64,000 nt of DNA from Clostridium cibarium (GCF_014836335.1 NZ_JACSRA010000024.1:1-64000), one strand, 5' to 3'; shown: positions 1 through 9,233, counted from the first letter of the stretch. Notes: generated by a model not told the origin, from the letters alone. Translations and numbers: made by a program.

Positions 1-126
1 ATATATACTTAAAATAAAAAAATAAAGTAAATAAAAAGGTAAAAAATATTTAGGATATATAATTTTATGGGAATTTTTAGGAATTGCTGTTATAATTAAA
101 TATATTATTGTAAAGGTGGTTTTGTT

Positions 127-474
127 ATGAAAAAATTGAATGCTATAAAATATCTTTTACTTGTACTTAGTGTGTTTCTTATAGGATGTTCTGATAATAC
201 AGGGAAGGATACTCAAAAGAAAGAAGATAGTATAATGAGATTAAATGTTATTGAAGCTTCTGATACAGGAATTACAGCAGCAGAGGAAAATAAGATTGAT
301 TTAAAATATAATATTCCAAATTCTCAAATTGAAATCACAGATACCAATGATAATTCTTTATCTTGGAATGAACTGAAAAATGCAAAAGTTATTGAAGTGC
401 ATTATTCAGGAAGTATATTAGAAAGATATCCTGCGGTATTTGAAAAGATAATAAAAGTAGTAATTATATCTTAG
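127..474 (+). CDS. Small secreted lipoprotein, 115 aa
   Basis: The N-terminus is a lipoprotein signal: two Lys, a hydrophobic core, and a lipobox LIGC with Cys21. The mature protein would be lipidated and held on the outer face of the membrane. A spacer rich in Lys, Asp and Glu follows, then a short beta-rich domain ending in a GSILERYPAVFEKI stretch. That stretch resembles the end of OB-like DUF3221/YobA domains, but I only infer this. The start is set by AAGGTGG about 8 nt upstream. The gene stands alone. The following 139 bp has no ORF with a good start. Function unknown. Confidence 0.75.
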   Translation: MKKLNAIKYLLLVLSVFLIGCSDNTGKDTQKKEDSIMRLNVIEASDTGITAAEENKIDLKYNIPNSQIEITDTNDNSLSWNELKNAKVIEVHYSGSILERYPAVFEKIIKVVIIS

Positions 475-613
475 ATAATTGATTATTATTTTCTAAAGTA
501 AAAGATGGTATTATTAATTAAGAATCTATAGCAAAATTGAATAACAGGTTATGTAAATGCAAAAAGTAGTAATATGTTCACATTAACTTTTGGAAGCATT
601 TTAGGAGGAAGCT

Positions 614-1078
614 ATGGATTATAATGTTATAGATTTAATAAATAAGGCTATAAAAATTGGAATTAGACAAAAGGATGTATATATAAAAGCAAGTAAAGAA
701 AAATCTGATATTCCTTCTATGAAAATAGTACTAAAGGTTATAATCAAGCAAATCGACCATAGCATTGAGTATTATGAAGCACTAAAAAAAGAGATGGAAG
801 GTAAGAATTTTGAAGCTATTGATTTTGTGGTTTATGATAAGATTTCCTTTTTAATAAATGAGTTTAATGAAAGACTAAGGCAACCTCCGATAGATGATGT
901 TAGACACTTTTTAGAATTTACACTTCAGTTAGAAAGGGATACCTATGCCTTGTTTGTAGACATACAAGGAAGATTTGTAAAGTGTAAAAATGATACCCAT
1001 ACAAAAACATATATAATTTTATCTCAAATAATCGAAAACCAAGTTGATTTTATTAAAGAGCTTGAAGATTTAATGTAA
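614..1078 (+). CDS. Helical-bundle hypothetical protein, 154 aa
   Basis: A clear AGGAGG sits 7 nt before the ATG. The predicted protein is nearly all alpha-helical, with heptad-like spacing and acidic/basic helices such as IDHSIEYYEALKKEM and LEFTLQLERDTYALF. This layout recalls rubrerythrin-like four-helix bundles, but the paired ExxH iron-binding motifs of ferritins are not present, so I do not call it a ferritin. There is no signal peptide or membrane segment. It is probably a soluble cytoplasmic protein of unknown role. It ends just before a bidirectional terminator shared with the convergent acetyltransferase gene. Confidence 0.7.
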   Translation: MDYNVIDLINKAIKIGIRQKDVYIKASKEKSDIPSMKIVLKVIIKQIDHSIEYYEALKKEMEGKNFEAIDFVVYDKISFLINEFNERLRQPPIDDVRHFLEFTLQLERDTYALFVDIQGRFVKCKNDTHTKTYIILSQIIENQVDFIKELEDLM

Positions 1079-1094
1079 TAGAGTATAAAAATAA

Positions 1095-1124
1095 AAGAGA
1101 AGACTTATCTTAAGACTTCTCTTT
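1095..1124. terminator. Bidirectional terminator between convergent genes
   Basis: Arms AAGAGAAG (1095-1102) and CTTCTCTT (1116-1123) form an 8-bp stem with a 13-nt loop. There is a run of A before it and T after it. It overlaps the last codons of the minus-strand acetyltransferase. Confidence 0.6.
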
Positions 1125-1683
1125 CAATTAGCCATTCACTTTTTAAAATTGAATATACAGCTAAATTATAAAATTCCTTATCATTACGTACTTTAACTTC
1201 TCTTAGAGTTCCTTCACATTTCATTCCGCTTTTAATCATTACCTTACCTGAGGCAATATTATTTGTATCATGCTTTGCAACTATTCTATTTAATCCTATC
1301 TCAGAAAATAAGTAGTCAATTACTGCATGTAGTGATTCAGTCATCATTCCTTTTGACCAGTATTTTCTTGATATACAATAACCAATTTCGCAAGAATAGT
1401 TTTCATTATCTAGTTCAACTAAGCCAATACTTCCAAAAACTTGTCCTATTTCTTTTAATTCAATAGCCCAATGATATGTGTTGATCTTTTTATATTCGTT
1501 AATGCAAGTATCTATAAATTCTCTAGTAACCTCAATAGTTTTGTGTGGTTTCCAGGATAAGAATTTAGTTACTTCCTTGTCATTTCCCCAGTTATTAAAC
1601 ATATCATCAGCATCTTGAAGTTTAAATTTCCTAAGTAACAGTCTATCTGTATTGATTTCTATTGTACCTTTATGTGATAGCAT
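1105..1683 (-). CDS. GNAT acetyltransferase, RimJ/RimL type, 192 aa
   Basis: The sequence has the classic RimJ/L layout: an N-terminal TDRLLLRKFKLQDADDMF strand-helix, a central GSIGLVELD strand, the EIGYCISRKYWSKGMMTE acetyl-CoA-binding segment with a variant RxxGxx loop (W-S-K-G-M-M-T-E), then NIASGKVMIKSGMKCEG near the end. Proteins of this group transfer acetyl from acetyl-CoA to N-terminal amines or small molecules, but the substrate cannot be read from sequence. The start is supported by GGGAGGG upstream on the minus strand. It lies 30 bp downstream of the membrane-protein gene on the same strand and may share its transcript. Confidence 0.9.
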   Translation of the reverse strand: MLSHKGTIEINTDRLLLRKFKLQDADDMFNNWGNDKEVTKFLSWKPHKTIEVTREFIDTCINEYKKINTYHWAIELKEIGQVFGSIGLVELDNENYSCEIGYCISRKYWSKGMMTESLHAVIDYLFSEIGLNRIVAKHDTNNIASGKVMIKSGMKCEGTLREVKVRNDKEFYNLAVYSILKSEWLIEREVLR

Positions 1684-1713
1684 AATATCCCTCCCAAATA
1701 AAGCTTAATAATA

Positions 1714-2214
1714 TTATTCAGAAAGCTTTCTTTTTAATATCTCTTCTAAATCAGGCCTATTTTCTTCTTTTATATCAAATTCAACACTAGATTGAAATTT
1801 CAAGGATGGACGTAGTTTAAATCTAATAGTATTTTCTAATATCCAATCATAACTTTCAATTTTAGACCATTTATAAAAATTACCTGCGTGATATATTCCA
1901 TTTTCTCCTATTTCATTACCTCTCCATGACTTAATCAAATATGATAAGGAAAAGAGTATCCAAAATGTACTTGATAAGATACCGCTAATACTAATATTTT
2001 CTTGATTATTAATATAACCATTTAGATCATAGGCTAAAGCAAAGGTCCATATTATTAAGAAAACAAACCAAAAAATAGTTAAAAATAGATTTCTTTTTAT
2101 TTTAATAGATAAACCTCTATTCTTATAGGAAGTATATAAATCAATTGATAATAAACATACTGCTAAGAAGATTAGTGGTATAAAAATTATTGTAGACAAT
2201 GAAAAATGATTCAA
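1714..2214 (-). CDS. DUF5673-like membrane protein, about 166 aa
   Basis: Three hydrophobic helices fill the first two thirds of the protein. The C-terminal cytoplasmic part contains ENGIYHAGNFYKWSKIESY, a pattern I associate with DUF5673/YcxB-type membrane proteins of unknown function. The longest frame starts with TTG at 2223, but AGGAG directly abuts that codon. The TTG three codons later (2214) has the right spacing, so I use it. It precedes the acetyltransferase on the same strand. Confidence 0.7.
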   Translation of the reverse strand: MNHFSLSTIIFIPLIFLAVCLLSIDLYTSYKNRGLSIKIKRNLFLTIFWFVFLIIWTFALAYDLNGYINNQENISISGILSSTFWILFSLSYLIKSWRGNEIGENGIYHAGNFYKWSKIESYDWILENTIRFKLRPSLKFQSSVEFDIKEENRPDLEEILKRKLSE

Positions 2215-2406
2215 ATAATTCAACTCCTCTTAAGTTTTTTCTAGTATACAGTAATTATATCATAATATGTAATTATTTCATTAAAATAAATATATATAAA
2301 TGATTTATATACAAGCATATTTGAAGTATGATTTTAAATTGTATATAATTTAACTAACATAATAAATTTTGGCAGAAATGGATAATATAATAAAGGAGGA
2401 AACATA

Positions 2407-2994
2407 ATGAAAAATGAAATTACAAGAAACGAGGCATTAGAGTTACTGATGAAGTATAATAAGGAGCCATTTCATATACTTCATGGTCTTACAGTCGAAG
2501 GGGTTATGAGGTGGTTTTCAGAGCAGCTTGATTTTGAAGATGAAACAGAATACTGGGGGATAGTAGGACTTTTGCATGACATAGATTTTGAAATGTGGCC
2601 TGAAGAACATTGTGTTAAGGCAGAAGAGCTTTTAAAGGAAGCTAATGTAAGTGAAGAAATGATTCATTCTATTTGCAGCCATGGGTATGGAATATGTGTT
2701 GATATAAAGCCTAATCATACTATGGAAAAGGTATTATTTGCTACTGATGAATTAACTGGTTTAATAGGAGCAGCTGCAAGAATGCGCCCATCAAAAAGTG
2801 TTATGGATATGGAACTATCTAGTTTAAAGAAAAAGTTTAAGGATAAAAAGTTTGCAGCAGGATGTTCAAGAGATGTAATTAAAAGTGGAGCAGAACTTCT
2901 TGGATGGAGTTTAGATGAGCTATTAGAAAAGACAATTTTTGCTATGAGATCCTGTGAAAAAAGTGTAAATGAATATATGAGTAGCTTAAAATAA
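2407..2994 (+). CDS. HD-domain hydrolase, 195 aa
   Basis: A metal-dependent phosphohydrolase of the HD superfamily. His26 (HGLTVEGVM) and the paired His57-Asp58 in GLLHDID are the expected metal ligands. A further His (ICSHGYG) and Asp (ATDELTGL) complete the usual H...HD...D set. Such stand-alone HD proteins act on nucleotides or nucleotide-like phosphoesters, but the substrate is not predictable here. AAAGGAGG lies 7 nt before the ATG. The gene appears monocistronic. Confidence 0.88.
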   Translation: MKNEITRNEALELLMKYNKEPFHILHGLTVEGVMRWFSEQLDFEDETEYWGIVGLLHDIDFEMWPEEHCVKAEELLKEANVSEEMIHSICSHGYGICVDIKPNHTMEKVLFATDELTGLIGAAARMRPSKSVMDMELSSLKKKFKDKKFAAGCSRDVIKSGAELLGWSLDELLEKTIFAMRSCEKSVNEYMSSLK

Positions 2995-3116
2995 AAGTTA
3001 GATATGTTTTATTTTCTATAAATATTATAACACAAAATTTTCCAAATTATAAGACTGTAAGTTAGTTGAAAAATTTTATATAATTACCTTTGAGTAAAAG
3101 AAAGAAGGTAGTTAAT

Positions 3117-3827
3117 ATGAAAATTGTAGCTATTAACGGAAGTCATAAAGGAGAGCATGGAAATACTAATATAATGGTTAATGCATTTTTAAAAGGTGCA
3201 AAGATAGCAGGAGTCAAAACTGTTAACATCTTTCTAAAGGAAAAAGAGATTGAACATTGCAGAGCTTGTAAAGTTTGTTGGTTCAAAAATCCAGGAAAAT
3301 GCATAATTAAAGATGATATGGCAGAAATAATTTCTTTAATGGATGATGCTGATATAGTTATTTTGGCAACTCCAATATATTTTGACAACATTTCAAGTAT
3401 GTTAAATGTATTTATGGATAGACTTATGGTAAAGGCTAGCCCCTATTGGGGAAATGATAGTCAGGGAGAATGTCGACATTTAACAACTCATAAATTTCCT
3501 AAAATAATAATGATGTCTAATTGTGGTTATCCTGAAAGAGCGCATTTTCAAGTTATTTCTCACTGGATTCAAAGAGTAGCACGTAATATTAATACTGAAT
3601 TACTAGCTGAAATATATGCTTCTGAAGGAGCAATATTAAATAGCAAGCTTGACAGTGTACTAAGCTACTTAGATACTTTACAAATAGCTGGCACAGAGGT
3701 TGCGACTAATATGAGTTTAACTGAAGAAACAAAAAAATTATTGGAACAAAAATTTATTCCAGATGAAATTTACATTAGAGAAGCTAAGAAATTTGTTGAT
3801 AATATGTTAAAAGATAATATTTCTTAA
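3117..3827 (+). CDS. Flavodoxin-fold NAD(P)H-dependent FMN reductase, 236 aa
   Basis: The N-terminus, MKIVAINGSHKGEHGNTN, is the FMN-phosphate-binding loop of the flavodoxin/iron-sulfur flavoprotein superfamily. A cysteine segment CRACKVCWFKNPGKC follows at about residues 45-60, as in IsfA/WrbA-type clostridial flavoproteins. ATPIYFDNISSMLNVFMDR is the conserved second flavin-contact segment. The protein probably transfers electrons from NAD(P)H or ferredoxin to small acceptors. A TTG at 3090 extends the frame by nine codons, but GAAGG sits correctly before the ATG at 3117, so I use that ATG. Confidence 0.85.
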   Translation: MKIVAINGSHKGEHGNTNIMVNAFLKGAKIAGVKTVNIFLKEKEIEHCRACKVCWFKNPGKCIIKDDMAEIISLMDDADIVILATPIYFDNISSMLNVFMDRLMVKASPYWGNDSQGECRHLTTHKFPKIIMMSNCGYPERAHFQVISHWIQRVARNINTELLAEIYASEGAILNSKLDSVLSYLDTLQIAGTEVATNMSLTEETKKLLEQKFIPDEIYIREAKKFVDNMLKDNIS

Positions 3828-3835
3828 AAAATTAA

Positions 3836-3888
3836 GGGTTGTCTCCAAATGGTTTTAAATCATTTGTATGGGATGGCTCTCTTTTTAC
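3836..3888 (+). terminator. Imperfect terminator hairpin
   Basis: An imperfect G-U-rich hairpin, with CAAATGG and a TCATTTG region as the apical stem, is followed by CTCTCTTTTT just after the flavoprotein stop codon. Confidence 0.4.
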
Positions 3889-3939
3889 ATATCATAATTA
3901 ATTGGGCTTTTCCAATAAATATCTATGTATTATAGCGTA

Positions 3940-3980
3940 TTTAATTCTTAAAAAGAGCTTATTGCCTTTTAAGAATTAAA
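3940..3980. repeat. Perfect 14-bp inverted repeat
   Basis: Arms TTTAATTCTTAAAA (3940-3953) and TTTTAAGAATTAAA (3967-3980) with a 13-nt loop lie about 100 bp upstream of the rhamnogalacturonan lyase. It could be an operator or an mRNA hairpin. There is no T-run, so it is not a typical terminator. Confidence 0.6.
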
Positions 3981-4084
3981 TAAACTATTTAGCGATAAAA
4001 TGGTTTATTTAGTCTTCTAATTATGAGAATATGTGGGTAAAGAAAACTTGTATACTTTCATATCATTTAAAAGGAGGAATTAAG

Positions 4085-5980
4085 GTGTTAAGAAGAAACC
4101 AAGTTAAAAAAGTAGTATCCCTTGGGCTTACTTTGGCAGTAACCTTAGGTGGAGCTAGTATGTTAGATAATTTTTCACAAAAAAGTTATGTGTATGCAGC
4201 TTCGGCAAGGCAAATGGAAGGTCTTGATAGAGGGGTGATTGCAACAAAGACTAGTAATGGAGTTTATATAGGTTGGCGTATGTTTGGAACTGATAGTTCT
4301 AAAATATCTTTTAATGTATACAGGAATGGAAATAAGATTACTTCATCACCAATAACATCAAGTACTAATTATATTGATAAAGGTGGCAATATAAGTTCTA
4401 AATATTATATACGTCCTGTTATAAATGGAGTTGAAGAAGTAGCTTCAAAAACAGTTTCAGTTTCACAAAATCCATATTTAAATGTTCCAATTCAAAAACC
4501 AGCAGATGGGATAACACCTAAAGGTGAAAAATACACTTATAGCGCTAATGATGGTAGTGTTGGAGATGTAGATGGTGATGGGGAATATGAAATAATTTTA
4601 AAATGGGATCCATCAAACTCTAAAGACAATTCTCAATCTGGATATACTGGCAACGTATATTTAGATGCATACAAGTTAAATGGAACTAGACTTTGGAGAA
4701 TCGACTTAGGTAAGAATATTAGAGCTGGTGCTCATTATACTCAATTTATGGTTTATGACTTTGACGGTGATGGAAAAGCAGAAGTAGCATGTAGAACTGC
4801 TGATGGAACAAAAGATGGAGTAGGAAAGTACATTGGAGATAGTAGTAAAGACTATAGAAATTCAAGTGGATATATATTAAGTGGACCAGAATATTTAACT
4901 ATGTTTGAAGGAAAGACAGGTAAGAATTTATCGACTATTAGTTTCTCACCAGAGCGTGGTTTAGTAAAGGATTGGGGAGATACCTATGGAAACCGTGTTG
5001 ATAGATTTTTAGGAGGGGTAGCCTATTTAGATGGAGTAACTCCAAGTCTTATTATGGGTAGAGGATATTATGAAAAAAGCGCAATTACAGCATATGACTT
5101 TAAAAATGGGAAGTTAACTAAACGTTGGAACTTTACAGCAGATGGTAGTCAAAACTCAAATTATAAAGGTCGTGGATGCCATAGTTTGAGCATAGCTGAT
5201 GTTGATAAAGATGGGAAGGATGAAGTTGTTTATGGAGCAGCTACGATAGATGATAATGGAAAGGGATTATACACAACAAAGTTCTCTCATGGAGATGCTC
5301 TTCATGTAGGAGATTTAGATCCAACAAGAGATGGACTTGAAGTATTCCAAGTTCATGAAAGTAAAAGTGGACCTAATGCAACCTTACGTGATGCAAAAAC
5401 AGGAAATGTACTTACTAGTTTAAAGGTAGGAGATATAGACTGTGGTCGTGGATTAACTGCAGATATTGACCCAAGATATCCAGGGGAAGAAATGTGGGCT
5501 ATTGGAGGGGTTGGCCTTTATAGTATTAAAGGTCAAAAGATATCAAATAGTACCCCATCAATTAACTTTGCAGCATGGTGGGATGGTGATTTAAGCCGTG
5601 AACTTGTAGATAGTAATAGAATAGATAAATGGGATTACAATAACAATAGAACAAGAAATATTTTAACAGCTAATGGATGTTCATCAAATAATACAACCAA
5701 GGCTACACCAGTATTACAAGCAGATATATTAGGTGACTGGCGAGAAGAAATAATTTGGAAGACTGATGATAGTTCTGCATTACGTATATACTCAACTACT
5801 GATGTAACAAATTATAGAATATATACATTAATGCATGATTCCCAATATAGAGAAGCTATCGCATCTCAAAATAGTGCATATAATCAGCCACCACATCCAA
5901 GTTTCTTTATAGGAACAGATATGAAAAGTGTACCTACACCAAATATTTATTTGACTAAATCTTTAAAAGCACATCAATAA
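4085..5980 (+). CDS. Secreted rhamnogalacturonan lyase, PL11 family, 631 aa
   Basis: An exported pectin-degrading enzyme that cleaves the rhamnogalacturonan-I backbone by beta-elimination. The signal peptide runs over the first ~35 residues and ends near VYAA-SARQ. A fibronectin-like N-terminal domain (GVYIGWRMFG, FNVYRNGNKI) follows. The eight-bladed propeller carries calcium-binding loops such as DVDGDGEYE, DFDGDGKAE and DVDKDGKDE, and PL11 hallmarks AGAHYTQFMVYDF and DILGDWREEIIW. An ATG at 4031 would add 18 residues, but AAGGAGG precisely precedes the GTG at 4085, and the signal peptide then begins correctly. No pectin transport genes are adjacent, so it may act as a scavenging exoenzyme. 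Confidence 0.93.
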   Translation: MLRRNQVKKVVSLGLTLAVTLGGASMLDNFSQKSYVYAASARQMEGLDRGVIATKTSNGVYIGWRMFGTDSSKISFNVYRNGNKITSSPITSSTNYIDKGGNISSKYYIRPVINGVEEVASKTVSVSQNPYLNVPIQKPADGITPKGEKYTYSANDGSVGDVDGDGEYEIILKWDPSNSKDNSQSGYTGNVYLDAYKLNGTRLWRIDLGKNIRAGAHYTQFMVYDFDGDGKAEVACRTADGTKDGVGKYIGDSSKDYRNSSGYILSGPEYLTMFEGKTGKNLSTISFSPERGLVKDWGDTYGNRVDRFLGGVAYLDGVTPSLIMGRGYYEKSAITAYDFKNGKLTKRWNFTADGSQNSNYKGRGCHSLSIADVDKDGKDEVVYGAATIDDNGKGLYTTKFSHGDALHVGDLDPTRDGLEVFQVHESKSGPNATLRDAKTGNVLTSLKVGDIDCGRGLTADIDPRYPGEEMWAIGGVGLYSIKGQKISNSTPSINFAAWWDGDLSRELVDSNRIDKWDYNNNRTRNILTANGCSSNNTTKATPVLQADILGDWREEIIWKTDDSSALRIYSTTDVTNYRIYTLMHDSQYREAIASQNSAYNQPPHPSFFIGTDMKSVPTPNIYLTKSLKAHQ

Positions 5981-5989
5981 CAAAAACTA

Positions 5990-6026
5990 AAGACTATGTT
6001 TTAGCATTATACTAAAACATAGTCTT
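5990..6026. terminator. Strong bidirectional terminator
   Basis: A perfect 15-bp stem, AAGACTATGTTTTAG (5990-6004) with CTAAAACATAGTCTT (6012-6026), lies between the convergent lyase and phosphoesterase genes. Confidence 0.88.
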
Positions 6027-6031
6027 CTTTA

Positions 6032-7075
6032 TTAAAAGTCAATTGTACGTGTGTTTTTAAATATAGGACCATTAACTGAATATTGAACACCTTGTACAAC
6101 AACACCATCACTATATACAGATACATGGTATCCTTCAGGTTCATATTCGTTGTTAGCAAGAGAAGGAACACCAAATATATTAGCAGAATTATATAGAGAG
6201 CAGAAGTTATCACTATCTCCATAATATGCATTGTTGAATTGTTTATGGGTATGTCCAGTAAACATTATAACTTCAGGATGTCCATTTAAGGCATATTCTT
6301 TTAATGTATCAGTATTAATAAGTTTTCCCCAATCATTAAATTCACTATTAGAAGTATCTGATCCATAAACTGTATCATTTAAAGGTTGATGTAAGAAAAC
6401 GAACATAGGTTTTTTACCCCTTGAATTTGACCATTCATTTCTATTTTGTCTAATAGTTTGACCTAACCAATCTATTTGTGAAGGAGCAAGATAAGCATCA
6501 CATGAGTTTGAAGGTATTTCATCAGTACCTAAGAATGCAAGTCTATCATTTTTTCCATTGATATATTGCAAATCATATGAATTATTACGTGAATAATTAG
6601 TTACTCTATTTTTAGTATTTAGTAGTGACTGCATTGAGTTTGTCCAAGAATTGAAATTGTTTAAGCAAGATGAACGATCTCCTGTTTGTCCATTAACTAC
6701 ATATTCATGATTACCAATGTTAAAATACATAAATGGAATATCCCTTTTAGTATATGTTTTTCTAGAACTTGAATCGTAGTAACTAAAATTATTTATAGTG
6801 TCATATAGTTTTTTATATTTCCAACTCTCGCCACCATCAACTATATCTCCATTTACAACGACACATTGGTCGTTATTGTAGTATTTTGAAATACAGGTTA
6901 AGGCAGTATTTAGATTTGAATCAGCTCTCCATCCTCCACAATCATCAGATCCCATATGGGTATCAGAAATTACATCAAATTCATAGGCAAATGCAGAAGT
7001 TGAAGCTCCAGCAATTAATCCAACAGTAGTAATAGCTGCAATTAATACTTTTATTAGTTTTTTACTTTTTATCAT
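6032..7075 (-). CDS. Secreted calcineurin-like metallophosphoesterase, 347 aa
   Basis: An exported protein with a Sec signal peptide ending near ASTSAFA-YEFD. All metallophosphoesterase blocks are visible in order: DTHMG (DxH), GDIVDGG (GDxxD), GNHEY (GNHE), FLHQPL and GHTHKQF (GHTH). These ligands bind two metal ions and hydrolyse phosphoesters. The absence of a binding or anchor domain suggests it is released. AGGGGG lies upstream of the ATG. The roughly 320-bp upstream region it shares with the divergent HTH gene holds the promoters of both. Confidence 0.9.
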   Translation of the reverse strand: MIKSKKLIKVLIAAITTVGLIAGASTSAFAYEFDVISDTHMGSDDCGGWRADSNLNTALTCISKYYNNDQCVVVNGDIVDGGESWKYKKLYDTINNFSYYDSSSRKTYTKRDIPFMYFNIGNHEYVVNGQTGDRSSCLNNFNSWTNSMQSLLNTKNRVTNYSRNNSYDLQYINGKNDRLAFLGTDEIPSNSCDAYLAPSQIDWLGQTIRQNRNEWSNSRGKKPMFVFLHQPLNDTVYGSDTSNSEFNDWGKLINTDTLKEYALNGHPEVIMFTGHTHKQFNNAYYGDSDNFCSLYNSANIFGVPSLANNEYEPEGYHVSVYSDGVVVQGVQYSVNGPIFKNTRTIDF

Positions 7076-7301
7076 GGTTATAATTCCCCCTTAAAATTGT
7101 TATAAGATTTTGTAAAATTTAACTGCTGAGTCAATTATACAATTATAATAAAAATATGTAAAGTATTGGGTAAAAGGGCGTTAAATTACAATAAAGTTGT
7201 AGCTTGAGGAGATAAATGGGTAAAATGCAGTAATTTTCAGTAGAGCAAGGCTATAATTGCGATTATGCAAGAAAAAGTTACATAATTTTACTAAAAAGTT
7301 T

Positions 7302-7330
7302 TTGCATTCCATGAAATCTCTGTTTATAAT
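7302..7330 (+). promoter_or_regulatory. Probable sigma-A promoter for the phage-type replication cassette
   Basis: TTGCAT (7302-7307), a 17-nt spacer and a perfect TATAAT (7325-7330) lie 67 bp before the HTH gene. The rest of the 7076-7396 gap shows no other gene. Confidence 0.5.
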
Positions 7331-7396
7331 AATTTCATAAATGAATTAATTTAACTATTATGTAATTTAAAAAAATATAAAAGAGGTGTAGGGAAA

Positions 7397-7603
7397 ATGG
7401 AGAAAGAAAATGGGGTAAAAAGATTTATTGATGAATGCTTTTCAGGAAGTAGAAAGGCTTGTGCAAGAAAGCTGCAAATTTCTGAAAGCACATTATGTAG
7501 GGTGATAAACGGAAGTAGTCATGGGGGAAGAAAATTCTTAAGCAAAGTCATTAGTTATTGTGAAAAAAACAAAATTGATTACAGAAAATATATTAGCTTT
7601 TGA
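7397..7603 (+). CDS. Small HTH DNA-binding protein, 68 aa
   Basis: The whole protein is one helix-turn-helix unit, with a core (residues ~19-45) of ACARKLQISESTLCRVING. It resembles small phage or plasmid regulators that bind DNA as dimers. AAGAGGTG lies before the ATG. It heads a run of replication-type genes and may control them. The exact family was not recognised. Confidence 0.7.
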   Translation: MEKENGVKRFIDECFSGSRKACARKLQISESTLCRVINGSSHGGRKFLSKVISYCEKNKIDYRKYISF

Positions 7604-7647
7604 AGGTGAAAATTTTGGTAATCTAATTTATGTTAGGATGTGAAAAA

Positions 7648-8538
7648 ATGTGTGAGGTTAAATGGATTAAAATCAATACCAATATGTTTGAAAGTAATAA
7701 ACTAAGGCTTATAGAAGCTATGGAGAACAAGGAGACTATTATAAATGTCTGGATAAGATTATTAGTACAGGCAGGAAAAACAAATGATAGTGGGTATATT
7801 TATTTTAGCAAGGACATGCCATATACAAATGAAATGCTAGGTATATTATTTGGAATATCTGAATCTTTAGTAGAAAACGCTTTAGCTACATTAGTAAAGT
7901 ATGAAATGATAGACATAAATGATAAGAATTATATAAGGATAATTAATTGGGAAAAACATCAAAATGTAGAGGGAATGGAAAGGGTACGTGAGCAAAGTAA
8001 AAAACGTATGCAAAAATACAGAGAAAAGAAAAAGAAAGAAGAATCTAAGGCAAGTGACGTTTTAAATGATTGCAGTGATGTAACAGTTACGGAGCAGATA
8101 GAGAGTAAGAAAGAGAATAAAGAATTAGATAAAGAGAATGAGAATAATATTGTAGCCATGGAAGAGGTAAAAAAGGAAAAGAGAAGAATAGAAAAAATAT
8201 CTGAGGAAGCCTTAAAATTAATTGCCTACTACGAAAAGATAACGGGAAAAGTAGGCATATTTGGTCATGAAAGCATAGTTATAGCCATTGATACCTTTGG
8301 AGAAAAGTATGTAAAGATGGCCATAGATAAGGCCATGGAAGTAAAAAAGATCAATATGACTTATGTAAATGGCATACTAAGAAATTGGGCTAAAGAAGGA
8401 TATCCAAAGGAGGGGAAGGGCAATGGAAAAGGAGAATGCAGCATTAGAGCTAGTGAAAAATTTAAGGACTTTAAACCAAAAGAAGCTAGAGAACTCTCAG
8501 ATGAAGAACGGAGAATTGCAGAGAGTGAACTCATATAA
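7648..8538 (+). CDS. Phage replisome organiser, DnaD-like, about 296 aa
   Basis: The N-terminal ~120 residues match the phage replisome-organiser winged-helix domain: VKWIKINTNMF, VWIRLLVQAG, and a second helix set ending in IINWEKHQN. A highly charged linker (~130-190) follows. The C-terminal domain has the DnaD/DnaB-2 pattern, with ITYVNGILRNWAKEGY replaced by MTYVNGILRNWAKEGY, a single-stranded-DNA-binding element. Its usual role is to recruit the helicase loader to a phage origin. An ATG at 7630 is possible, but GGATG spacing favours 7648. The last 116 bp overlap the start of the DnaC-like gene in another frame. Confidence 0.85.
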   Translation: MCEVKWIKINTNMFESNKLRLIEAMENKETIINVWIRLLVQAGKTNDSGYIYFSKDMPYTNEMLGILFGISESLVENALATLVKYEMIDINDKNYIRIINWEKHQNVEGMERVREQSKKRMQKYREKKKKEESKASDVLNDCSDVTVTEQIESKKENKELDKENENNIVAMEEVKKEKRRIEKISEEALKLIAYYEKITGKVGIFGHESIVIAIDTFGEKYVKMAIDKAMEVKKINMTYVNGILRNWAKEGYPKEGKGNGKGECSIRASEKFKDFKPKEARELSDEERRIAESELI

Positions 8539-9214
8539 ATGCTCAAAGTGCAGGGATAGTGGCTGGATATTGATAAAAGAAGATGGAAGAGAAGTTGCAA
8601 GAAGCTGTGAGTGTAGGGAAAAAGAAAAATTAAATTTGCAGTGGAAAAAAGCAGGCATTAATCTAGAAAAATCAGCCCAAACTTTTGGAAACTTTAAGGA
8701 ATGGAATCAAGTTATAAAAAAGGCTAAATCCATATCTATTGCCTATGCTAATAACTTTCAAAAAAACCAACATTTGAGGCAAAACAGCATTTTATTATGT
8801 GGTCAGGTTGGAAGTGGAAAAACTCACCTAGCCATAGCTTTAGCCATTAATTTAATAAATAGGAATCATAAGACTGTGTACATGCCTTATAGAGATGTAG
8901 TAACAAAGATAAAGCAAAATATCATAAATGATTCTGTATATAAAAAACTGATCTATAAATATGCAAGGTGTGAAGTGCTTGTTATTGATGATTTATACAA
9001 GGGGAAGATAAGTGAAACAGACGTTAATATAATGTTTGAAATAATTAATTACAGGTATCTTAATTATCTTCCTATTATAATAAGTAGTGAATTTACTATA
9101 GAGAAGTTATTAGCTTTTGATGAAGCTATAGGCTCTAGGATATATGAGATGTGTAAGGATTATTTGGTTGAGATTCCTGAAGACAAGAATATAAATTATA
9201 GGCTTAAGGCTTAA
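8423..9214 (+). CDS. DnaC-like helicase loader ATPase, 263 aa
   Basis: An AAA+ ATPase of the DnaC/DnaI type. It has a small zinc-binding segment (CSKCRDSGW...CEC, residues ~39-60), Walker A GQVGSGKT (~128-135), Walker B VLVIDDL, and a sensor region IIISSEFTIEKL. It would load the replicative helicase with the DnaD-like partner. Its ATG follows AAGGAGGGG located inside the preceding gene, giving an unusually long out-of-frame overlap of 116 bp. This layout is typical of phage replication modules. The charged N-terminal ~38 residues are encoded in the overlap. Confidence 0.9.
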   Translation: MEKENAALELVKNLRTLNQKKLENSQMKNGELQRVNSYKCSKCRDSGWILIKEDGREVARSCECREKEKLNLQWKKAGINLEKSAQTFGNFKEWNQVIKKAKSISIAYANNFQKNQHLRQNSILLCGQVGSGKTHLAIALAINLINRNHKTVYMPYRDVVTKIKQNIINDSVYKKLIYKYARCEVLVIDDLYKGKISETDVNIMFEIINYRYLNYLPIIISSEFTIEKLLAFDEAIGSRIYEMCKDYLVEIPEDKNINYRLKA

Positions 9215-9233
9215 GAAAGAAGGAAAATATGCA

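Noticed and set aside
6007..6231. Minus-strand 74-aa open frame near 6.1 kb
   Set aside because: It overlaps the end of the phosphoesterase gene, which continues in its own frame through the terminator. It has no ribosome site.
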